NCBI GenBank assembly: GCA_024653205.1
Contig: JANLFO010000014.1
Coordinates: 1-61,110, forward strand
Length of the DNA: 61,110 nucleotides
Direction: 5' to 3'
DNA from: Clostridia bacterium
Lineage (GTDB): Bacteria > Bacillota > DSM-521 > Neomoorellales > SLTJ01
A model generated the notes under the pieces. The model worked only from the letters and a program-made list of their open reading frames with translations, was not told the origin of the DNA and ran no database searches. Each line of letters starts with the position of its first letter. Positions within the stretch are counted from its first letter, which is position 1. The position numbers were made by a program, and so were the translations under genes. Shown here piece by piece: positions 17,005 to 25,962 of this stretch.

Positions 17005-17059
17005 ACCGAGGACGCCCGGCGTACGGAAAGCGCACGCCGGTGGACCGATGGGTCTCGGT
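17005..17059 (+). promoter_or_regulatory. Structured 5' leader
   Basis: The transcribed leader has a nested pair of stems: outer ACCGAG/CTCGGT (17005-17010 and 17054-17059) and inner CCGGCGT/ACGCCGG (17016-17022 and 17034-17040), ending about 20 bases before the ribosome site. It does not match a riboswitch class I know. Confidence 0.35.
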
Positions 17060-17086
17060 TAAAATCGCCATTCGGGAGGTGCCATA

Positions 17087-18763
17087 GTGGCGCACAAGAT
17101 CGTGATCGTCGGTGGGGTGGCCGCCGGACCGAAAGTGGCCGCCCGGGCCCGCCGCCTGGACCCGGAAGCGGAGATCACCATCGTGGAGCGGGGAGGTGTT
17201 ATCTCTTACGCCTCCTGTGGCCTGCCGTTCTACCTGGCCGGCGAGGTGAAGGACTACGGCCAACTTTTCGCCACCGCCTACGGGGTACGGCGAGACGCGG
17301 ACTACTTCTGGAGCGAACGCCAGGTAAGGGTGCTCACCCATACCGAGGCCATCGCCGTGGATCGCGCCCGCAAGGAGGTCCGGCTGCTGGACCATGCGCA
17401 GGGCAAGGAATTCTCGCTTGCCTACGACCATTTGGTTCTGGCCACCGGGTCGGAGCCGCTTACTCCACCCGTTGAAGGCCTGGATCTCAAGGGCGTACAC
17501 CGCCTCAACCGGCCGGAGGACGCCGAAGCCCTGGCCGCGGGTATGCAGGGGGCGCGGAGCGCCGTTGTCATCGGCGCGGGAATGATCGGCCTTGAAGCAG
17601 CCGACGCCCTCCGGAGGCGGGAAATGACAGTTACCCTGGTAGAGGTCAAAGACCAGATTCTACCCGGCATGCTGGATGCCGACTTGGCCGCTCTATTGGC
17701 CAGGTGGCTGGCCGACCGAGGAACCAACGTACTGCTAAGCGAAAAGGTGCTGCGGGTGGAAGGCGATGGCCGCGTCCGGGCGGTAGTGACCGCCAGCACC
17801 ACCCTGCCTGCCGATCTCGTGGTCTTGGCCACCGGGGTGCGGCCCAACGTCGGCCTGGCCAGGGCGGCAGGGCTCGCCCTGGGAGAAACCGGCGCCGTAG
17901 CCGTAAACGAATACCTCCAGACCAGCGATCCCGACATTTACGCCCTGGGCGACTGCGTGGAGAACGTGCACCGGGTTTCCGGCAGGAAAGTCTATCTGCC
18001 CTTGGCCTCCATTGCCGCCCGGCAGGGACGGGTGGTAGGCGATAACCTCGCCGGTATTAGGACCCGCTTTCCGGGTGTGCTGGGCACGGCAGTACTGCGG
18101 GTCCTGGGTGTAAACGTGGGCCGGACGGGTTTGGGAGAGGCCCAGGCCGCCGAGGCCGGATTGGACGCGACCTCCACCCTTATCGGCGTCAACGACCGGA
18201 CCCACTACCACCCCGACCAGGCAATGGTTATTCTCAAGCTGGTCACCGAGGCCAAGACCGGCCGCCTCTTGGGGGCCCAGGGGATCGGGCCGGGCGAGGT
18301 GGTGAAGCGTATCGACGTGCTGGCAACGGCCATCGCCTACGGTGCCAAGACAGAAGACCTGGCCCTGGTGGACCTGGGGTACGCCCCGCCTTTCAACACG
18401 CCACTGGACCCGATCCACCATGCGGTGAATACGGTCCGGAACAAAGACGCCGGCATTGCGCGAACCGTTTCCGCCCGAGAACTCCGGGAGAAGCTGGCCC
18501 GTCGCGATGACTTCGTGCTCCTGGACGTACGGACTCTACCGCAGCACCGCATGCGGCATATAAGAGCCGACAATACCGTGGTCATACCCCTCGGGGAGCT
18601 TCGTCGCCGGCTGGAAGAACTGCCTCGGGAAAAAGAAATCGTAGTCTACTGCGCCGCAGGCGTGCGCAGCTACGAGGCCCAGCGCATCCTGGAAGGAGCG
18701 GGGTTCCGGAGGGTGAGCTTTTTGGAAGGCGGGATGGCGGCCTGGCCGTACGAGGCCGAATGA
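17087..18763 (+). CDS. CoA-disulfide reductase / NAD(P)H oxidoreductase with rhodanese domain
   Basis: Flavoprotein of 558 residues. The FAD motif IVIVGGVAAG starts at residue 5. The single active-site Cys is C44 in SYASCGLPF, the hallmark of CoA-disulfide reductases and NADH oxidase/polysulfide reductases. An NAD-binding motif (VIGAGMIGLEAADALR) follows. The C-terminus (about 460-558) is a rhodanese domain with active loop CAAGVRS. Such CoADR-RHD fusions reduce CoA disulfides, polysulfide or sulfur-sulfur bonds with NAD(P)H. GTG start behind GGGAGGT. It is divergent from the thioredoxin-TRAP operon, supporting a shared thiol or sulfane-sulfur theme. It appears to be a single-gene transcript. 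Confidence 0.93.
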   Translation: MAHKIVIVGGVAAGPKVAARARRLDPEAEITIVERGGVISYASCGLPFYLAGEVKDYGQLFATAYGVRRDADYFWSERQVRVLTHTEAIAVDRARKEVRLLDHAQGKEFSLAYDHLVLATGSEPLTPPVEGLDLKGVHRLNRPEDAEALAAGMQGARSAVVIGAGMIGLEAADALRRREMTVTLVEVKDQILPGMLDADLAALLARWLADRGTNVLLSEKVLRVEGDGRVRAVVTASTTLPADLVVLATGVRPNVGLARAAGLALGETGAVAVNEYLQTSDPDIYALGDCVENVHRVSGRKVYLPLASIAARQGRVVGDNLAGIRTRFPGVLGTAVLRVLGVNVGRTGLGEAQAAEAGLDATSTLIGVNDRTHYHPDQAMVILKLVTEAKTGRLLGAQGIGPGEVVKRIDVLATAIAYGAKTEDLALVDLGYAPPFNTPLDPIHHAVNTVRNKDAGIARTVSARELREKLARRDDFVLLDVRTLPQHRMRHIRADNTVVIPLGELRRRLEELPREKEIVVYCAAGVRSYEAQRILEGAGFRRVSFLEGGMAAWPYEAE

Positions 18764-18797
18764 GCCCGGACCCAAGACCAAGTAGCGCTCCCACGAA

Positions 18798-18827
18798 GGG
18801 TGCGGCCTTTTCGGCCGCACCCCTTTT
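18798..18827 (+). terminator. Rho-independent terminator
   Basis: A 10-bp perfect stem GGGTGCGGCC/GGCCGCACCC (18798-18807, 18813-18822) followed by CTTTTCCTTT. It ends the CoA-disulfide reductase transcript and lies before the convergent methyltransferase gene. Confidence 0.88.
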
Positions 18828-18870
18828 CCTTTCCGGTTTACCCGCATTATACAATATGCAATAGGCGGCC

Positions 18871-19677
18871 TCAGCTGTACAGGCCGCTGCGGTAGGCACG
18901 CAGGTACCGGCCGCAGAAACGATCCTTCCCCAACAGGGCCGCCGAGGCGTAGAACAGCCGCATCAGGTCTTTATCCGTCGGGTCCAACAGATAGGCGTCC
19001 ATGCCGCAGGTCATGGTCTGAACCAGGAAGGTCCGGTTGAGGAAGCGGCGGCCGGGCAGGCCGAAAGACACGTTGCTGAGCCCGCATATGAGGTGCACCC
19101 GGGGAAAGCTCTCTTTGAAGCGGCGGATGAACTCCAGGACCTCGACTCCGTGCTGGTCGTTGATGGATACCGGTTTCACCAGGGGATCGAGGTAAATGTC
19201 ATCCTCTGCTACCCCCGCGCCACGCAGGCTCTCTACCAGCCACCTGGCGTTGCGCTCGCGCTCCTCCACGCTGTTGGGCATACCCTCATCGCTGATGCAC
19301 AAGCCCACGATTTTGGCCTTATACTTGAGGACCAGGGGAAGCACGTCCTGGTAACGCTTCTGCTCGGCGGTAATAGAATTTATCATGGGGGTGGGCGTAG
19401 AAGCCAGGGCCAGACCGGCCTCCAGAGCCTGGGGGTTGGGGCTGTCGATGCAAAGCGGCAAATCCGTTACCCCCCTGACCACCGTTACCAGCCATTCCAT
19501 AGCCTCTACTTCTTCACGGTCCGTTCCTATGTCTCCGCAGTTGACGTCCAGGTACTGTATCCCGGCCTCGGCCTGCCTGCGGGCCAGATCTTGAATGAAG
19601 GCTTCGTCCCGTGCCAACACCGCTTTCTTCACCGATTCGCGACTGGTATTAATGAGTTCACCGACCAGTAAGTACAT
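18871..19677 (-). CDS. MeTr-like pterin-dependent methyltransferase (AcsE/MtgA type)
   Basis: About 268 residues, the size of AcsE. It has the TIM-barrel pterin-binding pattern: LLVGELINTSRE at the N-terminus, LDVNCGD, the LCIDSPNPQALEAGL and MINSITAE segments, YLDPLVKPV and GLSNVSFGLPGRRFLNRTFL. Such proteins transfer a methyl group between a corrinoid protein and tetrahydrofolate. It lacks adjacent CODH/ACS genes, so a catabolic demethylation role (MT-II) is more likely than the Wood-Ljungdahl step. The ATG at 19677 matches the family N-terminus; a GTG at 19683 is possible. It follows the corrinoid activator gene by 70 bases. Confidence 0.88.
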   Translation of the reverse strand: MYLLVGELINTSRESVKKAVLARDEAFIQDLARRQAEAGIQYLDVNCGDIGTDREEVEAMEWLVTVVRGVTDLPLCIDSPNPQALEAGLALASTPTPMINSITAEQKRYQDVLPLVLKYKAKIVGLCISDEGMPNSVEERERNARWLVESLRGAGVAEDDIYLDPLVKPVSINDQHGVEVLEFIRRFKESFPRVHLICGLSNVSFGLPGRRFLNRTFLVQTMTCGMDAYLLDPTDKDLMRLFYASAALLGKDRFCGRYLRAYRSGLYS

Positions 19678-19747
19678 GACCACACCACCCGCCTATAGTA
19701 TTTTACTGTTCGGAGCTTACCATAGAGCCGATTTTGTCGTCAATTCC

Positions 19748-21724
19748 CTACGAACCCGCCCGTCCGGCCAGGTCCCCGGTCAATACGGGTAACCCCAGCA
19801 TCCGGCGAGCATGGGGAAAAGCGTCGCGGGCATGGGGGAAGGCCATGGCGGCCAGGAAATGCTTCTGGAAATCCGGCTCCGCGGCCGTTTCCACAAATTC
19901 CACCTGTTGGGCCACCTGCACGGCCTCGGTGCGCTTACTGCGGTCAAACAGGGCTATCTGCGCCCCGTCACCGGCGGCGTTACCTACCGCCACTATGCGC
20001 TCCGGTTCACAGTCCGGTATCATGCCTATCATCAGCGCCCTCTCCCGGTCCAGATAGGTTCCAAAGGCGCCGGCAAGTACGATGCGGTCCACCTTGTCTA
20101 CGCCCAGTTTCTGCATCAGAAATCGCGCCCCCACGTAAAGGGCAGCCTTGGCCAGCTGCACGGCCCGTACGTCCTTTTGGGTAACGGTGATGTCCTGCCC
20201 CAGGGCGGTTTCGGGAGCCCAGGCCAGGACGAACTCGGGCTGGCCGTCTTCGCCCTGGCGGATTCGGCTCGTCGCCAGCCGACGGTTAATCCGACCGTCG
20301 GGAAGCAGCACGCCCGCCCTAAACATCTCCGCCACCGCGTCCACTATGCCCGAGCCGCATATTCCCCGGGCTCCGGTATGGCCTATCTCGGGATACCACT
20401 CCTCCCGCCCTATGACCTTGTAGCCGACCTCCAGGGTGTGGCTATCGATCCTTACCTTTTCTATGGCTCCCGGCGCGGCCCGCATCCCGAAACGGATCTG
20501 CGCCCCTTCCAAGGCGGGGCCGGTAGCGCAGGACGTACACAGCAGCCGCCGCCGGTTGCCCAGGACTACCTCGCCGTTGGTTCCGATGTCGATTATCAGC
20601 CAGATCTCGTCTTCTTGGCGGTAGGGTTCCTCGGCCAGCAGAACGGCCACGTTATCCGCTCCTACGAACGCTGCTTCCAGAGGCAACAGGTGAGCTTTGG
20701 CTCCCGGCGCGATTTCGATGCCCAGATCGCGGGCCCTGAGATCCAGCGGGCCCTTTACCACAGGAGCAAAAGGAGCCTGCCCCACAAAACGGGGGTCCAG
20801 CCCACAGAGGATATGGTGCATGACCGTATTCCCTACCAGAACAATATCCAGCACCTCTTCGGAGCTGATACCCGCTTCTGCCACCATTTCGCGGATCAGC
20901 CCGTTTACGGCCTGCACCACCGCGTTCTGCATCTCTTCCAGACCCGAAGGACGGGAGGCGGCATACCCGACGCGCGACAGGATGTCCTCTCCGTAGCGCA
21001 CCTGGGGGTTCATGGCCGACTTGCGGCCGACGGTCACCCCGCGCCCCAAATCGCAGAGGTAGGCGGCTAGGGTGGTGGTACCCACGTCCACGGCCACCCC
21101 GTAGGCCAGTTCTTTCCGACCGGGCTCTACGGCAATGATTTCCCGGTCCATCCATACGGTTACCGTAACCTTCCAGTTTTCCCGCCGCAGCGCCTCCGGC
21201 AGGGAGAGCAGGGCTGCGTAATCGATCTTCAGCTCCCCGCCCAGCCCGTATTGTGCTCGCAGCCCGTCCCGCAGCCGCTCGCAATCATCGCGAGGATCCC
21301 GAAGAGTCGGCGGACTCAGCTCGAGATAGTACTTGCGGACCGCCGGGTCAAGCCTGAAGGCCCTTTCCCGTCCGGTTTCCAGTATGACCTGGGGCGCAAC
21401 GCGGCTCTTTTCGGGCACGTAAACCAGAACGTCGCCCTCGACCCGCGCCCGGCAGGCCAGGCGGTAGTCGTCTTGCAGCTCCCGGGCCTCAAGTTTTTGC
21501 TTCTCTTCTTCGGTAGGGGGCGTAAGGTGTGCGGGAGTGGAGGTAATGCCCAGCTTCGGGAAGAACCCGCTCTCAATCCGGAGCTTGCACTTGCCGCAGG
21601 TACCTGCGCCACCGCAGGCGCTTTCCAGCCCTACCCCAAGCTGCTGCGCCGCCTCCAGGAGGGTGGTGCCGGCCTTCACCTCACCTCGCCGACCGGAAGG
21701 CTGAAAGATTACCGTGTACGCCAT
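19748..21724 (-). CDS. Corrinoid activation protein (RACo/DUF4445)
   Basis: About 658 residues. The N-terminus is a [2Fe-2S] ferredoxin domain (C-x5-C-x2-C in SACGGAGTCGKC, then the fourth Cys in LACRAR). A linker follows, then the ASKHA-fold DUF4445 domain (VDVGTTTLAAYL, IIDIGTNGEVVLGN, and LAGAFGTYLDRERAL near the C-terminus). These proteins reduce inactive Co(II) corrinoid to Co(I) using ATP, keeping methyl-transferring corrinoid proteins active. ATG at 21724 follows AGGAGGT by six bases; an upstream in-frame start at 21763 would overlap the GGDEF gene. It is co-transcribed with the MeTr-like gene. Confidence 0.92.
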   Translation of the reverse strand: MAYTVIFQPSGRRGEVKAGTTLLEAAQQLGVGLESACGGAGTCGKCKLRIESGFFPKLGITSTPAHLTPPTEEEKQKLEARELQDDYRLACRARVEGDVLVYVPEKSRVAPQVILETGRERAFRLDPAVRKYYLELSPPTLRDPRDDCERLRDGLRAQYGLGGELKIDYAALLSLPEALRRENWKVTVTVWMDREIIAVEPGRKELAYGVAVDVGTTTLAAYLCDLGRGVTVGRKSAMNPQVRYGEDILSRVGYAASRPSGLEEMQNAVVQAVNGLIREMVAEAGISSEEVLDIVLVGNTVMHHILCGLDPRFVGQAPFAPVVKGPLDLRARDLGIEIAPGAKAHLLPLEAAFVGADNVAVLLAEEPYRQEDEIWLIIDIGTNGEVVLGNRRRLLCTSCATGPALEGAQIRFGMRAAPGAIEKVRIDSHTLEVGYKVIGREEWYPEIGHTGARGICGSGIVDAVAEMFRAGVLLPDGRINRRLATSRIRQGEDGQPEFVLAWAPETALGQDITVTQKDVRAVQLAKAALYVGARFLMQKLGVDKVDRIVLAGAFGTYLDRERALMIGMIPDCEPERIVAVGNAAGDGAQIALFDRSKRTEAVQVAQQVEFVETAAEPDFQKHFLAAMAFPHARDAFPHARRMLGLPVLTGDLAGRAGS

Positions 21725-21743
21725 CTCGGCACCTCCTGCGGCT

Positions 21744-24038
21744 TCAGTTACCGCGTCGACCACCGGCCGTGCCCGCCTGCTGCTCCAGCCTTTTCTGCGA
21801 GGCCTCGCGGTTGGCGGCCTTTTCCTGGTACATCTTCTCGTCTGCTCTTCGGTAGATCTCCTCCAGGGGTTCCTCGCCCGCCTGACACGTAGCCCAGCCC
21901 ACGGACAAGAGAAGCGGGACTTCCTTCCTCAGGGCGTTGTAGGCCTCGGCCGCGCGCTGGATTCGGTGGACGATTTCCCGCGCAGCTCGCTCGTCCGTCC
22001 GCGGGAGCAAGACGGCAAATTCGTCCCCGCCTACCCGGGCCAGTATGTCCGAACGGCGCAAGGTGCTCTTCAATACTTCGGCGCAGGCCACCAGCATTTC
22101 GTCCCCCTTGGCGTGACCCCAAGTATCGTTAATGATCTTGAGCCCGTCCATATCCGCTACTAGAATTGTCAAGGGAAATTCCCTGCCGGCGCCAAGCCTT
22201 TCCATTTCCTCTCGGAAGAAAGCCCGGTTGTACAGCCCGGTGAGTGAATCGTGGGAGACAAGGTAACGCAGCTCTTCCTCGTAGCGCCGCCTCTCGGTAA
22301 CGTCGAGAATGCTTACTACCGCTCCCCCAACCTTGCCCTTTTCATCCCTGACGGGCGAGGCGCTTACCTGGCAGTACCTGCCTTCCTCGTAACTCAGTTC
22401 GGCGGTACACGGCAGACCGGTATCCATGGCAGAAAGAGCCGGGCAGCCTTCGCAAGGCGCCTCATGCCTTTGCAGAACCTGGTAACACTTGGCACCGATA
22501 AGATAGTAGGGATCGGCACGGGCTGCCTCGGCGGCGGCCCGGTTAGCCCATATGATGTGCAGTTCCCGGTCCACAAAGATTACCCGTTCGGTTAAGGTGT
22601 CGAGGATCAGGGACTTCTCGGCCGTAAGCCTTTCCAACTCCTCTTCCAGAACTCGCCTTGGAGTAATATCGTTCAGGAAATGGAGGACGGCCGGGCGGCC
22701 TTCCCAATCCACTGCCACCGAGTTGGCCTCCGCCCACCTCACCTCTCCGCCCTTGGTCAGAATGCGGAAGCGGAATCCCAGCAGAGCCTCCCCAACAGCC
22801 AAAAGGTGGGCGTACTCCCGGCGGACGGCATCCAGATCCTCCGGGTGAACCAGTTCCCCGAAGTTCCGACCTATCATTTCCCCCTCGGTGTACCCGGTAT
22901 ATCGTAGGGCCGCACGGTTGACCAACCGAATCCGCCCGTCCTGTACCACCACAATGCCTTCGGCGGCGTTTTCCACCACCTCTTGATACCGCTTTTCCCG
23001 TTCGCGCAGAGCTCCCTGGTACTCCTCGATACGCCACAGCATTCGGCCCAGCTCCTTGGACAGCACGGCCAGTTCGTCGTTGCCGCCTACCTCCAGGAAC
23101 TCCCTGGCCAGCCCGGGGTCAGGAGCGGCCTCCGCCACCTTTCGGGTCAGCCGGGTGAGGCGGCTCAATACGCTGCGGTCCAGCCATACCCAGGTGATGG
23201 CAAAAGAAGCCCCCACGGCCAAAAGCAGTAATAACTGCAAGATCCGACGGGTAAGCCTCACGATCCTGAGGGCGGTACGCTCGGAGTTGACCTGTAGGAC
23301 CAGTCGCGGTTGCCCGAATACGTCGCGCATGGCCACCAGACTGGCCGTTTCCTCTTCGGAGACCGGGAGGGTATAGAACACCTGTCCGGTAGCCAGTTGC
23401 CCTCGAGGCGGAAGACCTGCTACCTCCTCGGCGCTAAAGGCGCGTACCGAGAGGGTCAGCCGGGTCAGCGAGGCCAGGCGCTCGACCAATTCGGCTTCGA
23501 ACAGTCTGGCCATAACCACCACTCCCTGAGGAGAGGAACCCGCCGTTGCAGGAATGGGAACCGCGGCCACCAGTACCGGGCCCACCGAAGTTACTGCCAC
23601 TCCTTTTAGCTCGCCGCTTTCTGGTCGCGTCCACAGGATTTGACTAGGGAGGCTCAGTTCTTGCCCGGTACGGGGATCCAGACCGCGCGCGTAGACCACC
23701 CGGCCCCAGGCATCAATCAGAACCAGAAACTCAATGTCCAGACGGGAGAACACGCTCTGGTCAAGGGCAACCTCCAGTTGCCCCGGATTACCACTCTGCA
23801 CGTAAGCGGCCACATCCCCACGCGCGGCCCAATCCTTAGCCACGGTCTCCAGGGCGGAGGTCTCTTTTTCCAAAGCGAGGAACGCGCGCTCCAGGTCTCT
23901 TTTGGCGGTCTCCTGTTCGATGAGCCCGACCATTCGCTCGGCGGCTCGGTCAAAGAGAAAGAAGAAAAGGAAAGAACCTAAGGCGAAGACCCATACTACC
24001 GCCATTACCGCCTTGATTCTAAGCCTCAACCGTCCCAC
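21744..24038 (-). CDS. Membrane CHASE-PAS-PAS-GGDEF diguanylate cyclase
   Basis: 764 residues. TM1 is at about 9-30, a CHASE4-like extracytoplasmic domain runs to about 265, then TM2 (LLLLLAVGASFAITWVW) and a HAMP-like linker. A PAS domain follows (about 345-465), then a second PAS with a CYQVL...CEGCP cysteine cluster, and a C-terminal GGDEF domain. The GGDEF motif is intact (VGGDEFAVL), and RRSD five residues upstream matches the RxxD inhibitory site, so active, feedback-inhibited c-di-GMP synthesis is expected. The cysteines in PAS2 could sense redox or a metal. It ends 20 bases before the RACo start and could be in one transcript with it. Start (GTG 24038 or TTG nearby) is uncertain. Confidence 0.9.
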   Translation of the reverse strand: MGRLRLRIKAVMAVVWVFALGSFLFFFLFDRAAERMVGLIEQETAKRDLERAFLALEKETSALETVAKDWAARGDVAAYVQSGNPGQLEVALDQSVFSRLDIEFLVLIDAWGRVVYARGLDPRTGQELSLPSQILWTRPESGELKGVAVTSVGPVLVAAVPIPATAGSSPQGVVVMARLFEAELVERLASLTRLTLSVRAFSAEEVAGLPPRGQLATGQVFYTLPVSEEETASLVAMRDVFGQPRLVLQVNSERTALRIVRLTRRILQLLLLLAVGASFAITWVWLDRSVLSRLTRLTRKVAEAAPDPGLAREFLEVGGNDELAVLSKELGRMLWRIEEYQGALREREKRYQEVVENAAEGIVVVQDGRIRLVNRAALRYTGYTEGEMIGRNFGELVHPEDLDAVRREYAHLLAVGEALLGFRFRILTKGGEVRWAEANSVAVDWEGRPAVLHFLNDITPRRVLEEELERLTAEKSLILDTLTERVIFVDRELHIIWANRAAAEAARADPYYLIGAKCYQVLQRHEAPCEGCPALSAMDTGLPCTAELSYEEGRYCQVSASPVRDEKGKVGGAVVSILDVTERRRYEEELRYLVSHDSLTGLYNRAFFREEMERLGAGREFPLTILVADMDGLKIINDTWGHAKGDEMLVACAEVLKSTLRRSDILARVGGDEFAVLLPRTDERAAREIVHRIQRAAEAYNALRKEVPLLLSVGWATCQAGEEPLEEIYRRADEKMYQEKAANREASQKRLEQQAGTAGGRRGN

Positions 24039-24265
24039 CCCTCGCCGCAGGCGGAACCGCCGTCGGTGTAACCGTTATATTCTTCAAGTGCCGCTACACT
24101 TCCTTCCTCTGGGTTGCACACCGCGCGTCACCCCTGGTGGTAGTCGAAGGCCGGGTGCCCACCGGTCACACTCCGCCTGCGTTGAGCTTGGCGCCCAGGT
24201 CGCCTGGCTAAAGCAATCGCGACCAGAGGCTAGGAAGACCGGTGCGAGACAAGCCCGTCCAACTA

Positions 24266-24294
24266 TTGACAGCAGAACTAGATAGTGTTATATT
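24266..24294 (+). promoter_or_regulatory. Promoter of the small membrane protein
   Basis: TTGACA (24266-24271), 17 bases, TATATT (24289-24294), about 95 bases before the small ORF. The remaining gap 24039-24265 shows nothing recognisable. Confidence 0.75.
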
Positions 24295-24389
24295 GAGAGT
24301 AGTGAGTAACGTATGTATTTGTATCCATAGCCCCACAACGCAGGATTGCTGCCGGGCGCAGAATAGGCAGGTAAACACGGGTTCCAGGG

Positions 24390-24590
24390 GTGATTGCGTT
24401 GAAGTGGGCTAAGTGGATTCTCCTGATCCTCGGAATTCTGGTAATCATCGTTCCCTTCTGTGTAGGCACCTCGGCCAACCTGGGGGCCTTGCTGGCCAAC
24501 ATCGTTCTAGGCGTCTTGGTGGTCGTGTTCGGTTTCCTTCTGCCAGCCCCGGGTGGGAAAGAAGAGAGCGGCAAAGCCGCCAAAGCCTGA
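24390..24590 (+). CDS. Small two-helix membrane protein
   Basis: 66 residues with two hydrophobic helices (KWILLILGILVIIVPFCVG and LLANIVLGVLVVVFGFLL) and a short basic, polar tail. It resembles SPW-repeat-type or other small membrane proteins of unknown role. The start may be the GTG at 24390 or, more likely from GGGGTGA placed five bases upstream, the TTG at 24399. It has its own promoter and a strong terminator, which supports it being real. Confidence 0.6.
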   Translation: MIALKWAKWILLILGILVIIVPFCVGTSANLGALLANIVLGVLVVVFGFLLPAPGGKEESGKAAKA

Positions 24591-24646
24591 TTAAGAACCT
24601 ATAACTACGGCCTGCATTCTCGCGCCCGGCTTCTTGCCTCGAATTC

Positions 24647-24678
24647 CCAGGGGCGGAGGGTCATACCTCCGCCCCTGG
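24647..24678. terminator. Bidirectional terminator
   Basis: A perfect 13-bp stem CCAGGGGCGGAGG/CCTCCGCCCCTGG (24647-24659, 24666-24678) between the convergent genes ending at 24590 (+) and 24718 (-). Confidence 0.7.
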
Positions 24679-24717
24679 TCATATGCCCCAGCGTTATCCC
24701 GTTGTTCCGCTTCAACC

Positions 24718-25566
24718 CTAACCTAAGCGGGCATTAAGTATCTCTGCCGCCCGCGCGGCGGTATCTCCCACCACCTTGGCGCAACGATCCTTCTGGGCGT
24801 CACTCCACATGGGCTGGCCGGAGGCGACGAACCAGTGCCACAGAGAGAAGCTGCACAACGGAGAATAGGCTTTCGTGGCCGGCTGGTTCTTGACCTTGCA
24901 GTAGGCCTCGTGCTTGTCCGTGGGCAGCTTGGTAGTGCAGTACCACTCGAACAGTTCGGTGATGGGGCCAAAGCAGGCCGGAGGCCCGGTATTGGGATCG
25001 CTCAGCAGGCTGATCACCGCCGCGGCGCCGTTAAGGGCTCCGCAGGTGGTGCCCAGCCCGGCGACGCCGCCCGCCCCGTACACGAACATCAGCTCGGGCA
25101 AGGCTGTCCAGGGATAGCCCACCGCTTCCCTCAGGGCAAGGATAAGGCCGGCAGCTCCCCCGTACATGCAGTTGTTAATGCGGGAACACTCTTCGTATCC
25201 CTTGCGCCGCACCACTTCCGGATCGAGCCTCTTGTACGGCCAGGGCAGGGGCGGCAGGGCTGCCTGTCCGGGCTGCGCGCCGGCCACGGTCAGCGTCCTC
25301 GTGGCGCCGTCCCAGGCCACGGTGGCGCCCAAAGCCTCGGCTACCGGCCGCACCGGAGCCACCACGGTTCCGTTTACCAGGTTGGCAGGAACCGGCCCCG
25401 TGACCTTCTTGCCGTTTACGATCAATTCAACCGTTTCTCCGGCCATCGCCACCCCCGGAATACCCATGCTCAACACACTCCCCCCCGCGATTGCGGCCGT
25501 TGTGGCCAGCATGCCGGCACTGGCGAGAAACTCTCGCCGCGAAAGCCCCTGTTTCTCGTCGCTCAC
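24718..25566 (-). CDS. Tat-exported cysteine-rich C_GCAxxG_C_C-like protein
   Basis: About 282 residues. A twin-arginine signal (SRREFLASAG) and hydrophobic stretch lead into a copper-amine-oxidase-N/stalk-type segment (VELIVNGKKV...APVRPVAEALGATVAWDGATRTL), then a cysteine-rich domain with conserved Cys in NNCMYG, TTCGALN, PPACFGP, EAYC, SPLC and DRC. It should fold in the cytoplasm, possibly with a cofactor, before export. GTG at 25566 is chosen from GAGGAGG seven bases upstream. It follows the MoaD-like and AOR genes in one orientation. It is a paralogue of 7742-8500, which lacks the Tat signal. Reaction unknown. Confidence 0.85.
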   Translation of the reverse strand: MSDEKQGLSRREFLASAGMLATTAAIAGGSVLSMGIPGVAMAGETVELIVNGKKVTGPVPANLVNGTVVAPVRPVAEALGATVAWDGATRTLTVAGAQPGQAALPPLPWPYKRLDPEVVRRKGYEECSRINNCMYGGAAGLILALREAVGYPWTALPELMFVYGAGGVAGLGTTCGALNGAAAVISLLSDPNTGPPACFGPITELFEWYCTTKLPTDKHEAYCKVKNQPATKAYSPLCSFSLWHWFVASGQPMWSDAQKDRCAKVVGDTAARAAEILNARLG

Positions 25567-25641
25567 CTGCACGCCTCCTCTCTAGTTTTATACATTTTAA
25601 ATACTATTTCAACATGGGGATTCCTCCCCATGCCCCCACCC

Positions 25642-25929
25642 TCATCCACCGGAGGCAGGGGGAATAATGAGCAGGGTGTCCCCTTCCTTCAGGGTGGTGT
25701 CAAGACCCTGATAGGGAGCCAGATCCCGACCGTTCAGTACCCACCGGAAATGGCGGTAGGGCTGGCCGCTGGCGGGGTCAATAAGCTTTTTCTCCAGCTC
25801 TTCACCCCGCAGTCTCACCAGCACCTCCACCGCCTCCCTCACGGAGGCTCCGGAAGGCACCTCTACCTCCGTCTGGAAGCCTCCCAGTACGGGCACCAGG
25901 TCGAGTATGGTCTGCACCTTTATTCTCAT
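25642..25929 (-). CDS. MoaD/ThiS-like ubiquitin-fold sulfur carrier
   Basis: 95 residues with a beta-grasp pattern and a C-terminal Gly-Gly (PPASGG), the feature of MoaD/ThiS proteins that are thiocarboxylated at the last glycine. MoaD-like genes next to aldehyde:ferredoxin oxidoreductases are thought to serve synthesis of the tungsto- or molybdopterin. Here it is 33 bases downstream of the AOR. Ribosome site is weak; the ATG at 25929 is the best start. Confidence 0.88.
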   Translation of the reverse strand: MRIKVQTILDLVPVLGGFQTEVEVPSGASVREAVEVLVRLRGEELEKKLIDPASGQPYRHFRWVLNGRDLAPYQGLDTTLKEGDTLLIIPPASGG

Positions 25930-25962
25930 CGTCCCCCTGCCCCCTCTGCGGGCGTACGGTGA

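Noticed and set aside
19811-21070. 419-codon open frame on plus
   Set aside because: Shadow of the corrinoid activator gene.
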